Origin: a bacterium
GTDB taxonomy: Bacteria > Armatimonadota > Fimbriimonadia > Fimbriimonadales > Fimbriimonadaceae
NCBI GenBank assembly: GCA_027483535.1
Contig: JAIXUN010000002.1
Location: forward strand, 744,001-808,000
Length of the DNA stretch: 64,000 bases
Direction of reading: 5' to 3'
The position numbers were made by a program, and so were the translations under genes. How positions within the stretch are numbered: the stretch's first letter is position 1; each line of letters begins with the position of its first letter. Of this stretch, positions 26,097 through 33,840 are shown in pieces. The notes beneath the pieces were generated by a model that saw only the letters and a list, made by a program, of their open reading frames with translations, ran no database searches and had not been told where the DNA came from.

Positions 26097-26651
26097 CTAC
26101 TTTTGGGATCCGAACAACTGTCGGATCCCATTTTCTTTTGGCGTTCGGTAGTCCGTTAACACGGCAAATCGGATTCCTCCGTAAAGGAAGAACAGCGCGA
26201 CTAGCGCAATAATCCATCGGTTCAAAGACAAACTGTCCTGATTCCATCGGAACCCCTTAAAGAACCCAACCGCGCCAATCCAGGCGCATACGGTGAATAC
26301 GAGATAGCCGATGGGTCCTAACCAGTGAACTTTGAAAGACTCGACGATATTCCCGTGAAGTAGGTGCGTCCAAGAGGTCGTGAGCCCGCAACCGGGGCAA
26401 GGTCTGCCCAAGAACAGTGCGCTCGGGCAAGGACTCAGTCCCAACGACTGGTGCGTTCCGTGCCCATGACCCGAGGGCGTAAGCGCTAGTCCGACAAGCG
26501 TCACGCCTAGCCAAATGAAGAACCAGACGAGATTAGGCACCGCCCGCGACTTCGTGGACGGAATGAACCAGCCTAACTTTCCAGGAAATGAAAGTTGGGG
26601 CGGTGGTTCTCCGGTTCCAGAAGAAGGGAGGTTGACGATCGGTTCGTTCAT
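26097..26651 (-). CDS. DUF2752 membrane protein
   Basis: 184 residues. DUF2752 hallmark CPGCGLTTSWTHLLHG is present (CPxCGxT followed by a helix), preceded by FLGR. At least three or four hydrophobic helices are visible, including residues about 40-60 and 110-135. The proline-rich N-terminus is probably cytoplasmic. No enzymatic role is known for the family. It is the last gene of a leftward set, with truB 18 bases upstream. The final codons double as the terminator of the convergent gene. Confidence 0.85.
   Translation of the reverse strand: MNEPIVNLPSSGTGEPPPQLSFPGKLGWFIPSTKSRAVPNLVWFFIWLGVTLVGLALTPSGHGHGTHQSLGLSPCPSALFLGRPCPGCGLTTSWTHLLHGNIVESFKVHWLGPIGYLVFTVCAWIGAVGFFKGFRWNQDSLSLNRWIIALVALFFLYGGIRFAVLTDYRTPKENGIRQLFGSQK
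26104..26134 (+). terminator. Intrinsic terminator lying inside the convergent coding end
   Basis: 10-bp perfect stem TGGGATCCGA/TCGGATCCCA (26104-26113 with 26121-26130) followed by TTTTCTTTT. It terminates the prepilin-like gene but is embedded in the last codons of the leftward DUF2752 gene. Confidence 0.85.
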
Positions 26652-26669
26652 CGCTTTCTTAGAAGGACG

Positions 26670-27617
26670 CTAATCTCGCTCGCCAGGATGCGTGGGTGTA
26701 GGCGGCGCTTCGGTAGGAATCACGCACTCAGGATGCAAGAAGTCTCCTTCCAAGGAAGCAACGGAGATAACTTGCCCGGTTGGATCAGTGAGAGCGACGT
26801 AAGGGATCGCTTCTCCTTCCTCACCATTCCTAGACGGAGAGCGGAAACCGCGGTCGAGAGCCTCACTCGGCGAGACGCGAGCCGGAATTGGGTTCCCATT
26901 ACGAACCCTCGCCAACTCCGATTCGTTCAGTTCGCGCATGAGCATCGGATACAAAGCCGTTGAGAGAGGAATGAGGTTCTCGGGATTGACCTCCTCCAGG
27001 TTCGCTGCATCTGACAATTGGAATCTGCCGACCTCCGTCCGCACCAAACCAATCAGGTGCGCACCGCAACCTACGGCCTGGCCCAAGTCTTGGGCGAGTG
27101 TTCGAATATAGGTGCCACCGGAGCACTCGATTTCCGCAACCACATTGCTGCCGTTGGTCTCAAGAATGTCAAACCGGGCGACGTGGATCCGCCTCGTTTT
27201 CCGCTCCATCTCGATCCCCTGTCGAGCGTATTTGTACAACGGCTGCCCTTTGACCTTCACGGCTGAGTACATGGGCGGGAGCTGGTCGATGAGCCCTCGA
27301 AAGCGGGGAACCGCTTCTTTGATTTGAGCTTCGAGGTCGTCCGGCACCGGCTTTTCGGCGACCACCGTGCCTTCCGCGTCGTAGCTGTCCGTTTCGACTC
27401 CAAACTGAATCCGGGCGCGATAAACCTTAGGCTCAAGGTCTAGGTATTGAAGGAAGCGCGTTGCGGGTCCGACGGCAACCACCAAAAGCCCGCTCGCCAA
27501 AGGATCCAGCGTTCCCGCATGACCAATGCGCCGCGTTTGGAACCGCCGTCGCATGATGCCCACCACATCGTGAGAGGTCATCCCGATCGGCTTGTCGATT
27601 AGACAGATTCCAAGCAC
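26670..27617 (-). CDS. truB: tRNA pseudouridine(55) synthase
   Basis: 315 residues. It isomerises U55 in the T loop of most tRNAs. Catalytic Asp38 lies in GHAGTLDPLASG; DKPIGMTSHD at the start and RARIQFGVETDSYDAEG follow the family. The C-terminal part contains a PUA-like extension. The start ATG overlaps the end of nrnA by 19 bases, the conserved nrnA-truB arrangement, although rbfA is not next to them here. Confidence 0.96.
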   Translation of the reverse strand: MLGICLIDKPIGMTSHDVVGIMRRRFQTRRIGHAGTLDPLASGLLVVAVGPATRFLQYLDLEPKVYRARIQFGVETDSYDAEGTVVAEKPVPDDLEAQIKEAVPRFRGLIDQLPPMYSAVKVKGQPLYKYARQGIEMERKTRRIHVARFDILETNGSNVVAEIECSGGTYIRTLAQDLGQAVGCGAHLIGLVRTEVGRFQLSDAANLEEVNPENLIPLSTALYPMLMRELNESELARVRNGNPIPARVSPSEALDRGFRSPSRNGEEGEAIPYVALTDPTGQVISVASLEGDFLHPECVIPTEAPPTPTHPGERD

Positions 27618-28579
27618 AGTCTTAATTCTGAGACCAAACGACGCTCGGCTTCTTCTAAAGAGGTTTCAAACGTGCATCCAGCGGCGTTTTTATGACCGCC
27701 TCCGCCAAACTGCCGCAAGACCTCCGCTACGTCGATAGTCCCTCGACTTCGAACCGAAACACGAATCTTGCCGGGCACCGCTTCTCGGAAGAGCGCTGCC
27801 ACTTGAACGGTCTCGATCGAAAGGAGTTCGTTCACAAACCCTTCCGTATCCTCATCTTTGGCGTTCGCCCAGGTGAAGTCTCGATGGCTCAGGGTGCCCC
27901 ACGCCAAGCGGTCGTTCATGTCCAGTTGCATGGTCTCTAGGGTGTGGCCCAAAAGCCGAGCGGAAGAAAGTTGTCGACTCTGGAAGACCTCTTCGCTCAC
28001 CTTCTCGAAGGCGGCTCCACGCTCAAGAAGCGTTGCGGCGGCTTGCAAGGCGGAAGAACTGGTGTTCCTGAATCGGAAAGATCCCGTGTCGGTGACGATG
28101 CCCGTATAGAGGCAGGTCGCCATATCGGGAGAGATGGGAGCCTCCAGTTGAAGATAAAGCTTGGTGAGCAACTCCGCAGTCGCAGCCGCAGAGGTGTTGA
28201 CAATCCTTACGTCGCCGGGTGCCTGGTGGGGAACGTGGTGATCTACGACGATCAGCTTCGGAACCGCGTCGAACCGCTCCTTATGATTGCCTAACCGCTC
28301 GGTCGAATCAAGGTCGAGAATGATGCCCAGATCGGCCGTTTTGTCGGTTCCTTCGGTGCGAATCTTGTCTACACAAGGCAGGAATCGGAGGTTGCGAGGT
28401 GCGGGATGGTGGCAAAGGACTTCGAACGACTTCCCAAGCGATTCCAGGAACAGGCCCATGGAGATTGCGGAGCCAAGAGCGTCACCGTCTGGATTAAGAT
28501 GCGTCCCGACGATGATGTGATTCGCCTGGTCTACGGAGCGCGCGAATTCGGCGACCAACTCTTTTTCAATCGTCAGCAT
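27599..28579 (-). CDS. nrnA: DHH-family oligoribonuclease / pAp phosphatase
   Basis: 326 residues. The family degrades nanoRNAs (2-5 nt) and dephosphorylates 3'-phosphoadenosine 5'-phosphate. Metal-binding motifs: HLNPDGDALGS near residue 27, LGIILDLDSTERLG, VDHHVPHQ near residue 113 (the DHH triad), and the C-terminal DHHA1 motif GGGGHKNAAGC. The ATG has a strong GGAAGGA Shine-Dalgarno. It is the first gene of the nrnA-truB-DUF2752 unit. Confidence 0.93.
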   Translation of the reverse strand: MLTIEKELVAEFARSVDQANHIIVGTHLNPDGDALGSAISMGLFLESLGKSFEVLCHHPAPRNLRFLPCVDKIRTEGTDKTADLGIILDLDSTERLGNHKERFDAVPKLIVVDHHVPHQAPGDVRIVNTSAAATAELLTKLYLQLEAPISPDMATCLYTGIVTDTGSFRFRNTSSSALQAAATLLERGAAFEKVSEEVFQSRQLSSARLLGHTLETMQLDMNDRLAWGTLSHRDFTWANAKDEDTEGFVNELLSIETVQVAALFREAVPGKIRVSVRSRGTIDVAEVLRQFGGGGHKNAAGCTFETSLEEAERRLVSELRLCLESV

Positions 28580-28643
28580 GAGTTCCTTCCAAGGCGCAAG
28601 CTCATTCCTGAGACCCTAACCTTCCCTAAGGCCCTTGCCCTCT

Positions 28644-28655
28644 CAGAGCGCTCTG
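28644..28655. repeat. 12-bp perfect palindrome within a larger inverted repeat
   Basis: CAGAGCGCTCTG at 28644-28655. CTCTCAG (28640-28646) and CTGAGAG (28659-28665) form overlapping arms. It lies upstream of nrnA in the 164-base space before the glycosyltransferase, and could be an operator. Confidence 0.35.
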
Positions 28656-28743
28656 CTCCTGAGAGCTGAACCTGCATTGTACTTGATCGTATGCTCACGT
28701 CCCGGAAAAACGGGATTCGGCGAACTCGGCTACGCTCCATACC

Positions 28744-29868
28744 TTAAGATCGGAGAAGCGCGAGAACCTCTTCGGCGTACTCTTGCTTGAACCGATCGAT
28801 GGAAAACCGTTGGGCTTGTGCTTTCAAGACCTCGGGGTCGAATTCCCGGCTTTCAAGAGTCTTGATCCCCTCGCAAAGAGCCTCTACCGTCTGCTCGTGA
28901 ATATGGACTCCGCAGTCGGGGGTCACCGATTCGGCGGCGCCACCCGCGCTAAATGCGACAACCGGCAATCCCGCGCTTAGGCTTTCAACGGCAACAATTC
29001 CAAAGTCTTCGTAGGCAGGAAATAGGAATGCTCGCGAGGTGGCGAGGAGCTCTTGAAGCCCCTCATCGCTGAGCCGACCGTGAAACTTGATGTTCGCATG
29101 ACCCTTTGCCAGCTCCTGAAGGGGTGCCTCCATCGGACCCTTGCCCACGATATGCAGGTCGAAGCCCATGATCTTCGCCGCCTCGATGGCGAGATCGACC
29201 CGTTTGTATTCGATCAATCGACCCCACATCACATACCCATTGCCTGGGCCAGAACGCTGGGTGTGGGCGAACTTGTTCACGTCCACGCCGGGATAAACCA
29301 CTCGGTCGACCTCTCGGTTGTAAAAGCGTTTGATTCGGTCGGCGGTGGTTTGGCTGTTGGCACTGATCCGGTTCGGTCGACCGCAAATCTCAAGATCCAG
29401 TTTCTTGATTCGTTGAACGACGAGGCTTCTCAAAAATCCTTGTCCGGCCCGTTTATCGATCTCGGGTAGCCATGCGGCGCGTGCCGGAGAGTGATAGTAA
29501 ACGTAAACCTTCGCATCCGATCGGGCTCGCTTCACATGGTGCCCAAAGGTATGGCTGGAGCACAAAACAACGTCGAACTCGCGGAGATCGATCCCTCGGT
29601 ACACATCGGCGAGGATGGGAGCGTAAACGTAGTGCTTAGAAGTTCCAAGGGGAGCCTTGGATACCCATGTCGTTCGGTGCTCGTACTGGGCGAGCCAAGG
29701 AAACTTCTCTGGGTTCAACTGAGCGGCGATGACGGTTGCCGGGGTCACCTCCAACATTTGTCGAACAACCTCCTCGGCACCACCGGGAACGGTGAGCCAA
29801 TCGCTTAGCAGGGCGACCTTTTTCCCGCTGAGGGCCTCGTGGAGATCGTTCATCAAGGGAGTTTTCAT
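28744..29868 (-). CDS. Glycosyltransferase, GT-B family 4-like
   Basis: 374 residues. N-terminal acceptor domain (KVALLSDWLTVPGGAEEVVRQ, about 15-35) and C-terminal nucleotide-sugar domain with YEDFGIVAVESLSAGLPVVAF, the EX7E motif of retaining GT4 enzymes; GRLIEYKRVDLAIEA is also typical. It transfers a sugar onto a glycan or lipid acceptor at the cytoplasmic face, probably for the polysaccharide made by the genes to its right. It is divergent from glmS. A second in-frame ATG (MNDLHEAL) could be the true start; TACTCT lies 12 bases before the first ATG. Confidence 0.9.
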   Translation of the reverse strand: MKTPLMNDLHEALSGKKVALLSDWLTVPGGAEEVVRQMLEVTPATVIAAQLNPEKFPWLAQYEHRTTWVSKAPLGTSKHYVYAPILADVYRGIDLREFDVVLCSSHTFGHHVKRARSDAKVYVYYHSPARAAWLPEIDKRAGQGFLRSLVVQRIKKLDLEICGRPNRISANSQTTADRIKRFYNREVDRVVYPGVDVNKFAHTQRSGPGNGYVMWGRLIEYKRVDLAIEAAKIMGFDLHIVGKGPMEAPLQELAKGHANIKFHGRLSDEGLQELLATSRAFLFPAYEDFGIVAVESLSAGLPVVAFSAGGAAESVTPDCGVHIHEQTVEALCEGIKTLESREFDPEVLKAQAQRFSIDRFKQEYAEEVLALLRS

Positions 29869-29947
29869 GGCAATGCAACCAGAGTATTGTCGGCTGTCTA
29901 GACACCTGGCTTCCGGTTCGGGGAAAAAATCGCGCCGATTCGTGATT

Positions 29948-29953
29948 TATACT
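29948..29953 (+). promoter_or_regulatory. -10 box close to the glmS start
   Basis: TATACT, 7 bases before the GTG start of glmS. No Shine-Dalgarno lies between, so a leaderless transcript is possible. No clear -35 was found. Confidence 0.45.
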
Positions 29954-29960
29954 GTGATAC

Positions 29961-31790
29961 GTGTGTGGAATTGCTGGTTATGTTGGCCCTCGGAATGCCG
30001 TTGAAGTTGTCTACGATCAACTAAAAAGGCTCGAATACCGGGGTTATGACAGCGCCGGGATCGCCTTCCCGAAAGGGGATGAGATCGTTGTTACCAAGCG
30101 TGCGGGGAAGCTTTCCGAACTGGCTCAGGCCCTTTCCGACAAGTGGCCCGAAGCGCCTCTAGCCATCGCTCACTCTCGGTGGGCGACCCATGGTGCCCCG
30201 ACCGACGTCAACGCGCACCCACACTTCGACCAAACCGAGCACGTAGCGATCATCCACAACGGGATCATTGAGAACTACCTCGATCTCCGCCAGGAGCTCA
30301 TCTCGAGGGGGCATAAGTTTCACTCCCAGACCGATACCGAGGTTGCCGCTCACGTCATTGGCGAGGAATACGAAAAAGGTGGCCCGTTGGAAGAGGCGGT
30401 TCGCCGCGCCATCGCTAGACTTCGAGGCGCGTACGCCTTGGTCGTTGTTTCGCACCTGGAAAACGATAAGATCGTCTGCGCTCGAAACTCAAGCCCTCTG
30501 GTTCTAGGTCTTGGAAAGGGCGAGAACATGCTCGCCAGCGATATCCCCGCCCTTCTCCCCTATACGCGAGAGGTGATCGTGATGGACGATGACACCCTCG
30601 CCGTCCTCACCACCGAGGGTATTCGCCTAATGGATGCCAATGGTCGAGACCTGCCCGTGGAGCCGATGCACGTCGATTGGGATGTCGCGGCTGCGGAAAG
30701 AGGAGGCTACGAGCACTTCATGCTCAAAGAAATCCACGAGCAGCCTCAGGTCATCCGGCAAGTGCTGGCGGGTCGGGTCGATGAGAAGTTCAAAGTTCGG
30801 CTGGAAGGAATCTTTGGCGAACACGTCTGGACCGAAATCGATCGGGTCAACATCATCGCTTGCGGAACGGCCTACCACGCCGGTTTGATGGGCAAGCATC
30901 TCTTCGAGACTCTGTTACGACTTCCGACCGACGTCTATTACTCTTCCGAATTCCGATATGGCGATCCGGTTCTTTCGCCACGATCGCTTGCGATCTTCGT
31001 GAGTCAGTCCGGAGAAACGGCCGACACCTTAGCTGCGCTCAAGCTCTGTAAGCAACGACGAATTCGGACCCTTGGCATCGTCAACGTGATCGGCTCGTCG
31101 ATCGCCCGAGAGTGTGATCGAACGATCTTTACCCAAGCGGGACCGGAAATCAGCGTCGCTTCCACCAAGGCGTACACGGCCCAAGTCATGGTTTTCGCCC
31201 TGCTAGCGCTTTACATCGCTCAGGTTCAAGAAATGCCCGGTGTGAGAGTCGGCGAATGGGTGGAAGAGCTGATGCGAATGGACTCCCTCGCAGAGGATGC
31301 GCTCAAGCTGGAGCCGGAGATCATCCGAATGGCGGAGGACATGAAGAATATGCCGCTCTGCTTTTTCCTAGGGCGAGGCGCGGATGCGTACGTCGCGGTA
31401 GAGGCGGCTCTCAAGTTGAAGGAAGTTGCCTACATCCCAACGCAGGAATCACCTGCCGGTGAGATGAAGCACGGTCCTTTGGCTTTGGTTCAGCCGGGTG
31501 TGGCAGCCATGTTCGGAGCCACCGACCCGCATACTCGCGACAAGGTGGTCAGCAACATGAAAGAAGTGCAGGCTCGGGGTGGAACCGTTGTGGCGATCAC
31601 CACCGATGACGACACTATCATGGACCAAGCCGCGGATCAGGTGGTTCGCATTCCAAGAGCGAAGTTTGAGTTCCTAAGCGCCCTTCTCAGCATCATTCCG
31701 CTTCAGCTCTTCTCTTACCACGTGGCCCGGTTGAACGGGTGCGAGATCGATCAGCCCCGTAATCTTGCCAAAAGCGTTACGGTTGAATGA
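29961..31790 (+). CDS. glmS: Glutamine-fructose-6-phosphate aminotransferase (isomerizing)
   Basis: 609 residues, the family length. It makes glucosamine-6-phosphate, the first committed step to UDP-GlcNAc for cell wall and glycans. The start is a GTG, fixed by the requirement for the nucleophile Cys2 (M-CGIAGYVG). Glutaminase domain 1-230 (SRWATHGAPTDVNAHPH), then two SIS isomerase domains (CGTAYHAG; SQSGETADT; STKAYTAQV) and the C-terminal NLAKSVTVE. No glmS ribozyme is possible, since the leader is only a few bases. Its placement at the head of the polysaccharide locus suggests precursor supply. Confidence 0.97.
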   Translation: MCGIAGYVGPRNAVEVVYDQLKRLEYRGYDSAGIAFPKGDEIVVTKRAGKLSELAQALSDKWPEAPLAIAHSRWATHGAPTDVNAHPHFDQTEHVAIIHNGIIENYLDLRQELISRGHKFHSQTDTEVAAHVIGEEYEKGGPLEEAVRRAIARLRGAYALVVVSHLENDKIVCARNSSPLVLGLGKGENMLASDIPALLPYTREVIVMDDDTLAVLTTEGIRLMDANGRDLPVEPMHVDWDVAAAERGGYEHFMLKEIHEQPQVIRQVLAGRVDEKFKVRLEGIFGEHVWTEIDRVNIIACGTAYHAGLMGKHLFETLLRLPTDVYYSSEFRYGDPVLSPRSLAIFVSQSGETADTLAALKLCKQRRIRTLGIVNVIGSSIARECDRTIFTQAGPEISVASTKAYTAQVMVFALLALYIAQVQEMPGVRVGEWVEELMRMDSLAEDALKLEPEIIRMAEDMKNMPLCFFLGRGADAYVAVEAALKLKEVAYIPTQESPAGEMKHGPLALVQPGVAAMFGATDPHTRDKVVSNMKEVQARGGTVVAITTDDDTIMDQAADQVVRIPRAKFEFLSALLSIIPLQLFSYHVARLNGCEIDQPRNLAKSVTVE

Positions 31791-31831
31791 AATCTTTGTA
31801 AAGCCCTCGGGGGAAGTCTGGGTTTCTAACC

Positions 31832-31837
31832 TATACT
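31832..31837 (+). promoter_or_regulatory. -10 box before the sugar transferase
   Basis: TATACT in the 70-base gap after glmS, 23 bases before the ATG at 31861. The -35 region is not convincing. Confidence 0.35.
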
Positions 31838-31860
31838 TTTCTTGTAGGGCTTTGCCTTTT

Positions 31861-32592
31861 ATGATTGATTCTAGGGTTCTTAGGGAAGAAAAGTTTGATC
31901 GGAGAGAAACATCAGAAGGAGCCTCGCAGTCTAAAGCCGAGGTGGCTTCTGTGAGTGCGATCCCGATTGCAAAGGAGATCATCAGCAAACCGGTCTATCG
32001 CGTGATCAAGCGCGGATTGGACCTGTTCTTTTCATCGCTGATGCTGCTCATCCTCGCGCCACTTTTCCTTGTGGTCTACATCCTTGTGGTCACCACGAGC
32101 AAGGGTCCCGCTCTTTATATGAGCCGACGGGTGGGAAGATGCGGCGAAACCTTCCTTTTCCCCAAGTTCCGCACGATGTACATTGATGCCGAACAACGCC
32201 GTGCCGAGCTTGAAAAGCTCAACGAGAAAGACGGCCCCATTTTTAAAATGAAGCATGACCCGCGAGTGACTCCGGTGGGTCGAGTGCTTCGAAAGTACAG
32301 CCTGGACGAACTGCCCCAACTGCTCTGCGTGGTGAAAGGCGAGATGTCTCTTGTTGGACCACGACCTCCGATTCCTAGCGAGGTTAGCCACTACGATGAG
32401 GCTGCTCAGCGACGACTCTCCGTGAAGCCAGGGATCACCTGCTACTGGCAGATCATGGGTCGCAGCGACCTGAGCTTCGAAGAGATGGTTGCCCTAGACA
32501 ACCGCTACATCGACGAGATGAGCTTTACGACCGACGTCAAGATTCTGGTGAAGACCCCGAAGGCGGTCCTTTCCGGAAAGGGCGCTTACTAG
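31861..32592 (+). CDS. Initiating sugar-1-phosphate transferase (bacterial sugar transferase family)
   Basis: 243 residues from the ATG at 31861; an earlier in-frame start (31765) would overlap glmS and add residues unlike the family. It loads the first sugar-1-phosphate onto undecaprenyl phosphate. Hallmarks: RGLDLFFSSLMLLILAPLFL membrane anchor, RVGRCGETFLFPKFRTM, DELPQLLCVVKGEMSLVGPRPP, and PGITCYWQIMGRSDLSF. It is the short WbaP/WcaJ-like catalytic form without the N-terminal multi-helix domain. The first sugar cannot be predicted. Confidence 0.93.
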   Translation: MIDSRVLREEKFDRRETSEGASQSKAEVASVSAIPIAKEIISKPVYRVIKRGLDLFFSSLMLLILAPLFLVVYILVVTTSKGPALYMSRRVGRCGETFLFPKFRTMYIDAEQRRAELEKLNEKDGPIFKMKHDPRVTPVGRVLRKYSLDELPQLLCVVKGEMSLVGPRPPIPSEVSHYDEAAQRRLSVKPGITCYWQIMGRSDLSFEEMVALDNRYIDEMSFTTDVKILVKTPKAVLSGKGAY

Positions 32593-32605
32593 AGATGATT
32601 CCCCT

Positions 32606-32651
32606 GGTCATGAACCTACGGGTCGTGAACCTACGGTGCATGATTCTTCGG
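32606..32651 (+). repeat. Short direct repeats before galE
   Basis: GGTCATGAACCTACGG (32606-32621) and GGTCGTGAACCTACGG (32621-32636) differ at one base, and a third diverged copy (GGTGCATGATTCTTCGG) ends at 32651. The period is 15 bases. They could be an operator array or a local duplication. Confidence 0.6.
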
Positions 32652-32669
32652 GCTAATCAACGATCCCGG

Positions 32670-32675
32670 TAACAT
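32670..32675 (+). promoter_or_regulatory. -10-like box before galE
   Basis: TAACAT, 10 bases before the galE ATG. No Shine-Dalgarno is present. Confidence 0.3.
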
Positions 32676-32685
32676 AGAGCTGTCC

Positions 32686-33678
32686 ATGGATTCTCGTTCC
32701 GTCTTGGTCATCGGTGGTGCCGGCTACATAGGAAGCCACACCTGTAAGCGGATTTCGCAGCTCGGAGGGAAGCCGGTTGTCCTAGACAACCTCTCCATGG
32801 GGCACGACTGGGCCGCCATGTACGGACCGCTCTACGTCGGCGATGCCGGAGATTCTGCCTACGTTAAGCAAATCCTCGACGAGCACGACATCGACTCGGT
32901 GATCCATTTCGCCGCGTGTGCCTACGTCGGCGAATCCATGACGAATCCCGGGAAGTACTTCCGAAACAACGTCACGGCGATGCAAACGCTTCTCGATCGA
33001 TGCATTGAATCGGGAGTCAAAAACTTCATCTTCTCCAGCTCGTGCGCAACTTACGGTGTGCCGAACGAAACGCCGATTCGTGAGGACATGCCCCAAAAGC
33101 CGATCAATCCTTACGGTGAAACCAAGCTCATCGGCGAGCAGATGCTCCACTGGTACAGCCAGTGTCACGACTTCAACTATGTGGCTCTTCGATACTTCAA
33201 CGCCTGCGGTGACGACCCAGACGGAGAGATCGGTGAAGTGCACGATCCGGAAACGCACCTGATTCCGATTGTTTTGCAGGCGGCGTTGGGCAAGCGAGAG
33301 TACATCGAGGTGTTTGGCACCGACTATCCGACGGAAGATGGAACCGCCGTGCGCGATTACATCCACGTCTCTGATCTGGCCGATGCCCACGTGCGAGCAT
33401 TGGACTACCTGGTAGCCGGTGGCGAATCGACCAAACTTAACCTTGGCACTGGGAACGGTATTTCCGTCCAACAGGTTGTTGATTCTGCACGTCGAGTAAC
33501 CGGACGGGAGATTCCCGTCAAATACGGTCCTCGCCGGGCGGGTGATCCTCCCGCACTGTACGCCGACCCTTCCAAAGCGAAAGAGGCTTTGGGCTGGGAA
33601 GCGCAGTGGACCGACATCGATAAAATCATCGAATCGGCATGGAATTGGGAACAAGTACGAATAAAGCGGGATTTATAA
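32686..33678 (+). CDS. galE: UDP-glucose 4-epimerase
   Basis: 330 residues, extended SDR family. It interconverts UDP-glucose and UDP-galactose (or the GlcNAc pair). NAD-binding GGAGYIGSHT at residues 9-18, SSSCATYG with the catalytic Ser/Thr region, and NPYGETK carrying the Tyr-X3-Lys pair. RYFNACGDDPDGEIGE and RRAGDPPALYADPSKA are GalE-typical. It supplies activated sugars for the surrounding polysaccharide locus. Confidence 0.93.
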   Translation: MDSRSVLVIGGAGYIGSHTCKRISQLGGKPVVLDNLSMGHDWAAMYGPLYVGDAGDSAYVKQILDEHDIDSVIHFAACAYVGESMTNPGKYFRNNVTAMQTLLDRCIESGVKNFIFSSSCATYGVPNETPIREDMPQKPINPYGETKLIGEQMLHWYSQCHDFNYVALRYFNACGDDPDGEIGEVHDPETHLIPIVLQAALGKREYIEVFGTDYPTEDGTAVRDYIHVSDLADAHVRALDYLVAGGESTKLNLGTGNGISVQQVVDSARRVTGREIPVKYGPRRAGDPPALYADPSKAKEALGWEAQWTDIDKIIESAWNWEQVRIKRDL

Positions 33679-33840
33679 CCGACAATTAGGAATTGGCAAC
33701 CGTGATTTAACAAGAAGATTCCCGCGATAACACCGGGAACCTCCACTTGGCACGTTGTTTGATAATAGAATTGAGACTGGTCTTAGCATCGTGTTCGAAG
33801 AACGCGGAGTTTGCGCTGGGGAATCGAAGGAAGATATTGA

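Noticed and set aside
28681-28743. Hairpin-like TCCCG-gaaaaa-CGGGA suspected as RNA gene or terminator
   Set aside because: Stem of only 5 bp, no T run and no tRNA-like arms.
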